Below the pieces are notes generated by a model. The model made no database searches and was not told the DNA's origin. It saw only the letters and a program-made list of their open reading frames with translations. 61,557 nt of DNA from an uncultured Rhodospirillaceae bacterium (GTDB lineage Bacteria; Pseudomonadota; Alphaproteobacteria; Rhodospirillales; Casp-alpha2), in assembly GCA_913030825.1 (NCBI GenBank), contig CAJWCU010000021.1, positions 1 through 61,557 of the forward strand. Direction: 5' to 3'. Every line of letters starts with the position of its first letter. Position 1 is the first letter of the stretch. Shown here in pieces: positions 24,800 to 31,943 of this stretch. The position numbers were made by a program, and so were the translations under genes.

Positions 24800-25768
24800 A
24801 TGAGCATAAACTCCACGCCCTTGATCCATATCCTTATCTCCGTTTTCGAGGATCGCGAGTCCGTCGTCGAGTTATTGAAGCGGATTGACGCCCTGGCGGC
24901 AGCCGAAATGCGGTTTCGAGCCTTGCTGGTCGATAACGGATCGCTCAATGCGCCGATCCGCCCGGAAGACTTGGTCGACCTGGGCTTCGAAAGCGAGGTC
25001 CTGACCCTCAATCTGAACCTCGGGCAGCAACGGGCGTTGGCGGTCGGCCTGGCACATCTCGCTGAACGCGAGGACGCGGAGGTCGTGGTAGTCATGGATG
25101 GCGACGGCGAAGATCGCCCGGAAGACATTCCTGAATTGGTGGCGAAGATCATCAGCGGGGAAACGCCGATTACCGTCGCCGGCCGCGGCCGGCGCCAGGA
25201 CAGCATGGTCATGAAAGTCCTGCGCGGCGCCTATCGTGCGGTTTTCGCCCTGATGACGGGCCAGACTCTGCCCTATGGAAACTTCTCGGCCATTAGCGGC
25301 GCGGTTTTGCGGCGCTTGGTGCGCATGGAAGAACTCTGGACCCACTATCCGGCGACCCTGCGCTGTTCGGGCTTTCCGATCCTGATCATTCCGTTCGACC
25401 GAGGAAAGCGCTATGCCGGAAAATCCCGCTATAATCTCGTGTCGCTGACTGTACATGCCCTTCGGTCGTTCGTTCCCTTCGCTGAGACTCTGCTTGCCCG
25501 GGTCTTATGGGCCTGCGGCATCATCGTCGGCCTGGGCTTGGCAGCCATCGTCGTCGGCGCCGTGATCAAGGTGCTGGGCTATGCTTCGCCCGGCTGGCTG
25601 ACTTTGGTCGCTGGCTCCGTCCTGATTGTCGTTCTTCAAGTCGCAGCCATCGCCTTGATCACCTTGCTGCTGGCATCGACCGGCCAGCCGCGGGTGACCA
25701 CGATTCCTGCAACGATCGGCCGTTCGTTCGTCCAAAAAGCCGACGTCGTTCCCGCTCGAAAGCGCTGA
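24800..25768 (+). CDS. Family 2 glycosyltransferase with two C-terminal membrane segments
   Basis: 322 residues. GT-A domain: IHILISVFEDRESVVELLKRID at the N-terminus, and the nucleotide-sugar/metal motif VVVMDGDGEDRPEDIPEL. The C-terminal 90 residues hold two membrane segments (LWACGIIVGLGLAAIVVGAVIKVLGY and LTLVAGSVLIVVLQVAAIALITLLLAS). This layout is that of GtrB/DPM1-type enzymes, which load a sugar onto polyprenyl phosphate. The next gene, four bases away, is a polytopic membrane protein of the kind that would use such a lipid-linked sugar. Confidence 0.87.
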   Translation: MSINSTPLIHILISVFEDRESVVELLKRIDALAAAEMRFRALLVDNGSLNAPIRPEDLVDLGFESEVLTLNLNLGQQRALAVGLAHLAEREDAEVVVVMDGDGEDRPEDIPELVAKIISGETPITVAGRGRRQDSMVMKVLRGAYRAVFALMTGQTLPYGNFSAISGAVLRRLVRMEELWTHYPATLRCSGFPILIIPFDRGKRYAGKSRYNLVSLTVHALRSFVPFAETLLARVLWACGIIVGLGLAAIVVGAVIKVLGYASPGWLTLVAGSVLIVVLQVAAIALITLLLASTGQPRVTTIPATIGRSFVQKADVVPARKR

Positions 25769-25771
25769 AGT

Positions 25772-27184
25772 ATGACGGCGTTGAACCGAGTTTCCAGATG
25801 GGCTGTTGTACTGAGCGTAGGCGCTGTCATCGGGCTGGCTGCCGTGCTGCTGCAGTTTGCGGTCCCCTTGGCCGACGATTATTGCCGGGGCGCGGTTTCC
25901 GACGCTTTTCGCCAATTTCAGAACAACTATTTCTACTGGTCAGGCCGCTGGCTGAGCATCGGACTAGGGATTGAGGTTCTGTCGAAACCGTCGGTTCTTC
26001 GGCACTATCCTGTGGTCTTAGGGGTCATGTTCTTCTTGGCCTGGGCCATGTGGGCGTCGGTCGCCGCCGTACTGTTCCAGGGACTTTCCTCACGGCGCGC
26101 CGTCGTCACCTGGGGCACCGTCCTGTTTGCCGTGTATTGGACGGGAATGCCGTCCCCCGGCGAATCCTTCTATTGGGTCAGCGGTTCTTTTGAAAATCTC
26201 CTTGGCCCCATATTGGCGGCCGGATGCCTAGCGTGCATGGCAGGTTACGCGGGCTGGAAAACAAGGCGATCACGAGCGGCAATCCTATGTGCCGCTGCGC
26301 TGTTCGGTTTCGCGTCGACAGGCATTCACGAGGTCACCGCCCTGGGATTGGGGCTGGCCTGCACCACCATAACGGCGACTATGATCTGGTCCCGTCATCC
26401 CGACCGAAATGCTTGGATAGTGTTGACCTTGGTGATCGCCGTCGGCGCATTGATCACCATCGGGGCTCCCGGCAATTTCAACCGCACCCGATTCTTTCCC
26501 GAAAGCGGCAGCGTCTTGCGCAGCCTGCAAATGACGGGTTGGGCGGCGATGACCATCGTCGTTCCCTGGATTCTCGATATCAAGGTCCTGACAGCGTCGG
26601 CGTTGATCCTCCTGCTGCCCGAATTAAACGGCACCGCGCCGACTTGGCTATCCCGCTCGGTTCTGCCGTGGCGTTGGATCATCCCGGGGGCGACGCTCTT
26701 GCTTATGGTCGGTATTTTCCTGGCAACGGGTTGGGGATCGGGCAGCATGGGACCACCGCGATTGCACAACCAGATATACGCGATGTTCCTGATGGGATGG
26801 ATGGCGTCCCTCATGGCCTGGAGGGGCCGCTTGGCCCCGGCATTTCAGGATTCAGCCCGGCAAGCGCCCGCCACGGCGATCACCGCTTTCGCTTTGGCGG
26901 CCAGCCTGATGACAGCACCGAACACGATCAACGGACTGCACGATTTCCTGCGTGCGCCGAGTCATAATATCGTTGCCTGGCATGACGCGATACAACAGAG
27001 GTATGCGCAGATCGCCTCTGCCGCGGCCACCGGCGAGACGGACCTAGACCTGTCACCATTGCCCATGTCACCCTTGTCTTTCGGCGACCTCGGACTGACA
27101 ACGGTGAAAGGTAACGCCCGAAATGCCTGTACCGCTCGGTACTTCAAGTTGAACACCGTCGTCGTAAAAAAAGACGGGCGCTGA
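25772..27184 (+). CDS. Polytopic membrane protein, probable GT-C-type glycosyltransferase
   Basis: 470 residues with about ten hydrophobic segments. After the first membrane helix comes an acidic pair in a loop, VPLADDYCRGAVSDAFRQFQNNYFYWSGRWLS; acidic residues in the first periplasmic loop followed by Trp-x-Gly-Arg-Trp are typical of GT-C and DUF6056-like enzymes that take sugars from polyprenyl phosphate. A short soluble C-terminus has two cysteines. With the GtrB-like gene just before it, it likely decorates a surface glycan; specificity is unknown. Confidence 0.65.
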   Translation: MTALNRVSRWAVVLSVGAVIGLAAVLLQFAVPLADDYCRGAVSDAFRQFQNNYFYWSGRWLSIGLGIEVLSKPSVLRHYPVVLGVMFFLAWAMWASVAAVLFQGLSSRRAVVTWGTVLFAVYWTGMPSPGESFYWVSGSFENLLGPILAAGCLACMAGYAGWKTRRSRAAILCAAALFGFASTGIHEVTALGLGLACTTITATMIWSRHPDRNAWIVLTLVIAVGALITIGAPGNFNRTRFFPESGSVLRSLQMTGWAAMTIVVPWILDIKVLTASALILLLPELNGTAPTWLSRSVLPWRWIIPGATLLLMVGIFLATGWGSGSMGPPRLHNQIYAMFLMGWMASLMAWRGRLAPAFQDSARQAPATAITAFALAASLMTAPNTINGLHDFLRAPSHNIVAWHDAIQQRYAQIASAAATGETDLDLSPLPMSPLSFGDLGLTTVKGNARNACTARYFKLNTVVVKKDGR

Positions 27185-27215
27185 CCGTCGCCGCTCTGCC
27201 GCGCTTAGCCGTAAT

Positions 27216-28373
27216 ATGATGCGGACCAAAATGGATGACCCGAAAACCATGACCTCGTCGTTATTGGACAAAGCCAGACGCGTGGCCGACTTGGCGTCAT
27301 TCGCCAAGAACATCTATCTGACGCGCGCCCATCCGGTCAGCTTCGTGCATTTCGTCACCAACCGATGCAATGCGCGCTGCGATTTCTGCTTCATCGATTT
27401 CGACGACCCGGCGACGCGGGTCGGTGAACTGACCCTGGACGAGATCGACCGGCTGAGCCGGACCCTGGGCCCCAACCTGAAGAACGTGAACCTGACCGGC
27501 GGCGAGCCCTTCGCGCGCAAGGACATGACCGAGATTGCGCGTCTGTATCTGCGCAATACCAACGTCGAGAGCCTGTTCATCACGACCAACGGCAGCCTGC
27601 CCGACCGCATCCAATCCTTCATTGCCGACCTGCAGACGGAATTCCCCGACCGCAAGCTGATCTTTTCGTTCTCCATCGACGCCCTGGGACAAAAGCACGA
27701 CGAGATCCGCAAAATCGACGGCCTGTTCGAGTCTTGCCTGGAATCCTTCCGCATCACCCGTAATTCCGGGCCCAACGTGTTCGGCAACATCTCGATCACC
27801 GTTTCAGCCGATAACCGCGACGAAGCGGTCGAAACCTACGAAGCCCTGATCCATGAGCACGGGGTCGATGCCATGACCGCCGTGATCGTGCGTGACGCAG
27901 GGGTCTACAAGACGCCCGAACCTGTCAAACAAGGCATCCAGGCTGCCTATGCCGAGGTCACCCGGCGCATCGTCCGCGATCTGAAATCGGGCCGCCTCGC
28001 GGGCTACAACGATGAAACCCTGCAAGGCCGGCTGATGAACCGCAAGAACGAGATCATGTACGACGTGATCAAGGACATGTACCTGGCGCCGGAATACATC
28101 AGCCCCTGTCATGCCGGATCGCTTTTCGGAATCATGGCGCACAACGGCGACGTTCATCCCTGCGAAATCCTCGACAAGCCCATGGGCAATCTTCGCGATT
28201 GGAACATGGACTGGATGGCGTTGTGGAATGGACCGGCGGCACAGGAAACCCGCGCCTTCATTCGCGACACCAAGTGCCATTGCACTTATGAATGCGCCTG
28301 GAGTTTCAACATCCTGGCAAATTACCGATATCTTCCGCGCATGGCGGCGGCCGGCCTGAAGGCCGGGCGTTGA
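27216..28373 (+). CDS. Radical SAM/SPASM-type protein in the glycosyltransferase cluster
   Basis: 385 residues. The radical SAM cluster motif is RCNARCDFCF (Cys51, Cys55, Cys58; CX3CX2C) and LTGGEPFARKD is the SAM-binding glycine motif. The C-terminal part has cysteines in SPCHAGSLFGIMAHNGDVHPCEIL and TKCHCTYECAWSFN, a SPASM-like auxiliary cluster region. SPASM proteins modify peptides, proteins or carbohydrates. Starts at the first of paired ATGs (27216); Met6 or Met12 are alternatives. It lies 10 bases before another glycosyltransferase. The substrate is unknown; a sugar or lipid-linked glycan is inferred from neighbours. Confidence 0.85.
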   Translation: MMRTKMDDPKTMTSSLLDKARRVADLASFAKNIYLTRAHPVSFVHFVTNRCNARCDFCFIDFDDPATRVGELTLDEIDRLSRTLGPNLKNVNLTGGEPFARKDMTEIARLYLRNTNVESLFITTNGSLPDRIQSFIADLQTEFPDRKLIFSFSIDALGQKHDEIRKIDGLFESCLESFRITRNSGPNVFGNISITVSADNRDEAVETYEALIHEHGVDAMTAVIVRDAGVYKTPEPVKQGIQAAYAEVTRRIVRDLKSGRLAGYNDETLQGRLMNRKNEIMYDVIKDMYLAPEYISPCHAGSLFGIMAHNGDVHPCEILDKPMGNLRDWNMDWMALWNGPAAQETRAFIRDTKCHCTYECAWSFNILANYRYLPRMAAAGLKAGR

Positions 28374-28383
28374 CGCCGGCGCC

Positions 28384-29376
28384 ATGAACGACGAACAGGA
28401 CGCGGCAATCGTCATCCCGGCGATCGAGATCAACCCCCTGGTCGATCGCTGTATCGCCGAATGCCGTGCCGACAGTCCCGGCGCCGATATCATTCTGCTG
28501 CTCGACACAGCGCCTCCTGAAATCGGCGGCGATGACACCTATGGCGGCGCCCGCGTCATCGTGACCGGCCCGGTGACGATTTCGGCCAAACGCAACCGCG
28601 GTGCCGAAGCAACGGACCGGACCTTTCTCGCCTTCATCGACAGCGACGCCTATCCGGCGCCGGGATGGCTTGGCAATGCGATCCGCGAATTGGAAAAAGA
28701 CCCGATGCTCGGAATCTGCGGTGGACCGAATGTGTCCCCGCCGGATGCGCGCGGCAGTGAACGCTACGTCGGCCTGGCCCAAAAAAGTGTCCTGGTAACG
28801 GGCCATTTAAACTTCCGAAAACAGAAAGCGGCGGCGCGGTATTGCGACGACCTGCCCAGTTGCAACATGGTCATGCGCCGCACCGACTACCTCGCGCTCG
28901 GCGGTATGGATGAAAGTCTCTACATCTACGAAGACAAGGACCTGTGCCGAAAGGCCGTCGAGGCCGGAAAACGCATTCTCTTCACGCCGGACGTTCTGGT
29001 CTTTCACCGTGATCGTCCCTTAAATCTCTTTATCAACCAGCGCCTCGTCTGGGGCGCCAATATTTGGACGACGGCACCCCGTGCCCGCCGGGCCTCCGAC
29101 CTGATCGTCTTTCTGCCCGTTACCGCCGTGGTGTTCTTCCTCAGCGGCGCGGTTCTACCCTGGCTTTCCATCTGGGGCTGGGTCTGGGGGCCGGTCGCCG
29201 GTCTCTACGGCGCCCTTATCGCGGTTGAGACGGTTCGCCGGGCCGAGCGCCCCGGCGACTTGCCCGGGTTGGCCCTGGCCTTGGTGATCGGAAATCTAGG
29301 GCCGGGGGTCGGCGCCGTTCTCGGCCCGCTCGGCCTTCTTCCCGATCAACGCCGCCTCTACCGTAATTTCGAGTAG
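28384..29376 (+). CDS. Family 2 glycosyltransferase
   Basis: 330 residues. GT-A fold: N-terminal AAIVIPAIEINPLVDRCI, TFLAFIDSDAYPAPGWLGNAI (acidic DSD motif), then a catalytic-type ED in SLYIYEDKDLCRKAVEAGKRILF, preceded by SCNMVMRRTDYLALGGMDE. Two or three C-terminal membrane helices (about 240-305). This resembles rhamnosyl or galactosyl transferases of surface polysaccharide assembly. It is downstream of and probably co-transcribed with the radical SAM gene. Confidence 0.87.
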   Translation: MNDEQDAAIVIPAIEINPLVDRCIAECRADSPGADIILLLDTAPPEIGGDDTYGGARVIVTGPVTISAKRNRGAEATDRTFLAFIDSDAYPAPGWLGNAIRELEKDPMLGICGGPNVSPPDARGSERYVGLAQKSVLVTGHLNFRKQKAAARYCDDLPSCNMVMRRTDYLALGGMDESLYIYEDKDLCRKAVEAGKRILFTPDVLVFHRDRPLNLFINQRLVWGANIWTTAPRARRASDLIVFLPVTAVVFFLSGAVLPWLSIWGWVWGPVAGLYGALIAVETVRRAERPGDLPGLALALVIGNLGPGVGAVLGPLGLLPDQRRLYRNFE

Positions 29377-29443
29377 CACAGAAATACCGCGCGGGGACCG
29401 GACAAAGCTGCCCGGCGCGGCGAAAAGGATTTAGACTGTCGCC

Positions 29444-30070
29444 ATGTCTCCGCTCGAACGTTTTCTTTTCATTTCCATCCTGTTCCTGCTGGCCGTGCGC
29501 GTCCTCTTCTTCACGGGCGACGTCCCGACGTTGGAAAACAACCCGAACGCCGTGCGTTCCGGCGACCGGGGCGACTTCAACACGCCATCGGGCGTCATCG
29601 GCGCCCCCGCGCCCGAAACGGCTGAACACGACACGGCCTTCGACTGGAACCCCGCGTCGTTCGACCGGCGCGGCATTCCGAAAAAGCTGACCCTGGCCCC
29701 CGACGGACGCATTCCCGAGATCATGCGCCTCAACGATACCCAGAAGGCGTTCGTCTACGCGACCATGGTGGAAACCTACGACGTTCTATTGACGCGGGCG
29801 CGTGACGAATGCCCGCAGGACGTAAAGCTCGACGTGACCCGTTGGCAGGCGCGCCATGCCCGCACCATCGCCGACGCCCGGGCGATACTGGATATTCTGG
29901 CGCCCGGCCGCGATACCCGGCGCAAGGTCCGGGACGGGATGCCGGCCATCCTGTTTCAGAAGCGAATCTGCCCCACGGTCGATCACTATCTGCGGACCGG
30001 TGCGTATGAGCCGCACCGCGAAGCCGTGGCCCGCCTGGCCCATGCGGCCCGCGGTGCACAGCCCGAGTAA
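29444..30070 (+). CDS. Membrane-anchored hypothetical protein
   Basis: 208 residues. One N-terminal hydrophobic helix (FLFISILFLLAVRVLFFTG) then a soluble part with a low-complexity linker to about residue 85 and a helical C-terminal domain (LNDTQKAFVYATMVETYDVLLTRARDECP, KVRDGMPAILFQKRICP). The two cysteines in that domain could form a disulfide outside the membrane. No recognised family. It follows the glycosyltransferase by 67 bases and may be its operon partner. Confidence 0.65.
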   Translation: MSPLERFLFISILFLLAVRVLFFTGDVPTLENNPNAVRSGDRGDFNTPSGVIGAPAPETAEHDTAFDWNPASFDRRGIPKKLTLAPDGRIPEIMRLNDTQKAFVYATMVETYDVLLTRARDECPQDVKLDVTRWQARHARTIADARAILDILAPGRDTRRKVRDGMPAILFQKRICPTVDHYLRTGAYEPHREAVARLAHAARGAQPE

Positions 30071-30102
30071 CGGAACGATACGTTCGTCGCCGCGCACCTA
30101 AT

Positions 30103-30263
30103 TTATCCACAGAATCAATGGGTACGCCGTGTTTCGGGAGCATAGCCCGAAACACAATATATCGCGATGCGACACCCTTAGCGTGGCCATATTTCCATAT
30201 GACTTTCGGAATACATACTTAAGGCTTATTGAATGTCTTAGCGTGCGGGCGTAGTTATCCACA
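30103..30263. promoter_or_regulatory. Two perfect DnaA boxes flanking an inverted repeat and a direct repeat
   Basis: TTATCCACA, the consensus DnaA box, occurs at 30103-30111 and 30255-30263 in the same orientation. Between them lie an inverted repeat GTGTTTCGGG-N7-CCCGAAACAC (30129-30155) and two copies of CTTAGCGTG exactly 60 bases apart (30177-30185, 30237-30245). The stretch is AT-richer than its surroundings. It could be a DnaA-controlled promoter, a DnaA-titrating site or part of a replication origin; no origin-associated gene (dnaA, hemE, parA, repA) is adjacent. Confidence 0.55.
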
Positions 30264-30276
30264 GACCTTGACATGA

Positions 30277-30291
30277 GAACAAAATAAGAAC
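30277..30291 (+). promoter_or_regulatory. LexA (SOS) box GAAC-N7-GAAC in the promoter of the 101-residue gene
   Basis: GAAC (30277-30280), AAAATAA, GAAC (30288-30291) fits the alphaproteobacterial LexA recognition sequence (GTTC-N7-GTTC on the other strand). It falls between a TTGACA -35 (30268-30273) and the start of the -10 region, 28 bases before the ATG at 30319, which is the usual place for LexA repression. Confidence 0.65.
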
Positions 30292-30318
30292 ATTCTAAAG
30301 GTCAGATTGGAGTTTGCC

Positions 30319-30624
30319 ATGACCGCCCTTCGTCATAACTACGCCGTCGCGGACCTGCTGCCGGATACTTTTTCGGAAATGTCGTCCGAGTCCGATACGG
30401 ACGCACAGACCACCGACCAGGAAACGGTCTCGGTGACCTACTACCCCGTGCTCAAGAATCGTGCGCTGGGTCGTCGCATGACCCGCACCTTCGCCGCCCG
30501 CCGCGGCGAGAACCCCTTCAAAGCCGCTGAACGGGAACTGGCGCGCCGCTATAAAGTGCGCGATTACCTGATCTTCGACGCCTATCTGACGCAGACCGGA
30601 TTTTTGGATCGTTCGGAAATCTAG
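30319..30624 (+). CDS. Small hypothetical protein, predicted SOS-regulated
   Basis: 101 residues from ATG 30319, preceded by TTGGAG. The N-terminal 45 residues are acidic and Ser/Thr-rich (SEMSSESDTDAQTTDQETVS); the C-terminal half is basic then structured: YYPVLKNRALGRRMTRTFAARRGENPFKAAERELARRYKVRDYLIFDAYL. No membrane segment, cysteine or known domain. A LexA box and two DnaA boxes lie upstream, so it may be induced by DNA damage; small SOS proteins of other alphaproteobacteria inhibit division, but I see no similarity to those. Confidence 0.7.
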   Translation: MTALRHNYAVADLLPDTFSEMSSESDTDAQTTDQETVSVTYYPVLKNRALGRRMTRTFAARRGENPFKAAERELARRYKVRDYLIFDAYLTQTGFLDRSEI

Positions 30625-30657
30625 GGGCGCCGGGGGCCGGGCGCCGGAACAGCGGCG

Positions 30658-31143
30658 TCAACCGGCCTCTTGATCGGTGACCTTGGCGCGGAAAGCGCCC
30701 AGCAATTGATGCAGTTCCTTGCTCAGGCCGCCCTGGTGGCCCTTCAGGCCCTGACGGAAGATCGCCTTCATCGCCATGATATGGACCCGGACAACGTCCA
30801 GGTCGCGCGCTTTCAGGCGCGGCCGGCCATCCAGATATTTGCACAAGGAATCGCCGACCACGGAAATCAGCGGGAAGCCGAAGCTGCCACCCTGGCCACG
30901 CGCCTCGTGCGTCATATCGTAGAGTTCCTTGAGCTTGGCCGGATCGGCGCGGCCGGTGCGCGAGGTGTCGACGAAAGACTGCCACAGCTTTTCCAAGTCA
31001 TCGACGGCCCAGCCCTGATATTGCCCGATCAGATCGTCGGCCGCATTGACGGCGGCGAGAATGGCCACCTCCATCGAGGGGCCGCCGCGGCGGACTTTCT
31101 GACTGATATGTTTCTGAGGCTTGAGAAAGCGGGTTTCGGCCAT
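30658..31143 (-). CDS. Hpt-like phosphotransfer protein
   Basis: 161 residues, all helical. The stretch DMTHEARGQGGSFGFPLISVVGDSLCKYL matches the Hpt pattern His-x-Leu-Lys-Gly-x-x-x-x-x-Gly, with His79 as the likely phosphate acceptor and Arg in place of the usual Lys. The long later helix (LKARDLDVVRVHIMAMKAIFRQG) fits a four-helix bundle. It lies nine bases downstream of a CheY-like receiver gene, so the two probably form part of a phosphorelay. Hpt assignment rests on this motif and position. Confidence 0.65.
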   Translation of the reverse strand: MAETRFLKPQKHISQKVRRGGPSMEVAILAAVNAADDLIGQYQGWAVDDLEKLWQSFVDTSRTGRADPAKLKELYDMTHEARGQGGSFGFPLISVVGDSLCKYLDGRPRLKARDLDVVRVHIMAMKAIFRQGLKGHQGGLSKELHQLLGAFRAKVTDQEAG

Positions 31144-31152
31144 TGCGTTGTC

Positions 31153-31707
31153 TTACTCGCTCCCGCGCCGTTCCTTGCCGTGAAAATCACGGCGCTTTGG
31201 CGAGCGGCGATCGGGCCCGAAATAACCACCGGTGGATTCGACGTATTGGCGATTGTCCTGCACCGCCGTGACCAGGCGCTTATAAAGAGACGCCGCCGAA
31301 ATCGGTTTGGCCAGGAAGGAATTGATGCCGGCATCGCGGGCTTCCTCGACGCGCTTCATTTCCGTATAGCCGGTCAGCATGATGATCGGCACGAAACGGT
31401 TCGGCACGCTGGCGCCCTTGCGGATGCTCTCGACGAATTCAAGGCCCGAGACCGGCGCCATGTTCCAATCCGTGATCACCAGATCGGGATCCATACTGGT
31501 CAGCAGGTCATAGGCTTCTTCGGCATCGGACGAGACCGTCACTTCCTTGATCCCGAAGCCTTCGAGAAAGGTCCGCACGAGTTCACGCATGTGGAAACTG
31601 TCATCCACCACCAAAACCCGCAATGCACTGAAGTCGTATCCGTCGCTCATTGACGATTTTTGACCGGCTTGCGCCGGGGCGATGTCCCAGTTTGTTTCAA
31701 CGTTCAT
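31153..31707 (-). CDS. CheY-like response regulator receiver protein
   Basis: 184 residues. Receiver domain from about residue 28: acidic pocket LVVDDSFHMR, phosphorylation Asp in DLVITDWNMAPVSGLEF, Thr/Ser switch in IIMLTGYTE and conserved Lys in FLAKPISA. No output domain follows, only a basic tail (FGPDRRSPKRRDFHGKERRGSE). The start could be ATG 31707 or Met20. It is operonic with the Hpt-like gene; the kinase is not adjacent. Targets may be the flagellar motor, another kinase or a relay; undetermined. Confidence 0.88.
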   Translation of the reverse strand: MNVETNWDIAPAQAGQKSSMSDGYDFSALRVLVVDDSFHMRELVRTFLEGFGIKEVTVSSDAEEAYDLLTSMDPDLVITDWNMAPVSGLEFVESIRKGASVPNRFVPIIMLTGYTEMKRVEEARDAGINSFLAKPISAASLYKRLVTAVQDNRQYVESTGGYFGPDRRSPKRRDFHGKERRGSE

Positions 31708-31943
31708 TGCCCATCATCCGAATTTTTGCCGCTACGCGCAATCCTACAGCTTAAACTGACAAAAGCCTGAACAGGTGAACACGTTTTCGTGGTGCGGATT
31801 TTTCATGGTCCGCCATTCGCGCGGGACTATACACACATCGTGCCCCTGGACCGATATGACTTTCGTCAAGATCATGACTTGCACCCAGCCCCCTAAGCCC
31901 CACTTATTAGACCTCCAGACAACTTCCGGACTCCCCCCATCCC
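31708..31943. promoter_or_regulatory. Divergent intergenic region between the receiver gene and the ABC exporter
   Basis: No gene seen in these 236 bases. The part nearer the receiver gene is AT-richer and should hold its promoter; a short CACG-TTTT-CGTG hairpin occurs near 31780. The exporter start has no Shine-Dalgarno in front of it, so its transcript may be leaderless or start elsewhere. Confidence 0.35.
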
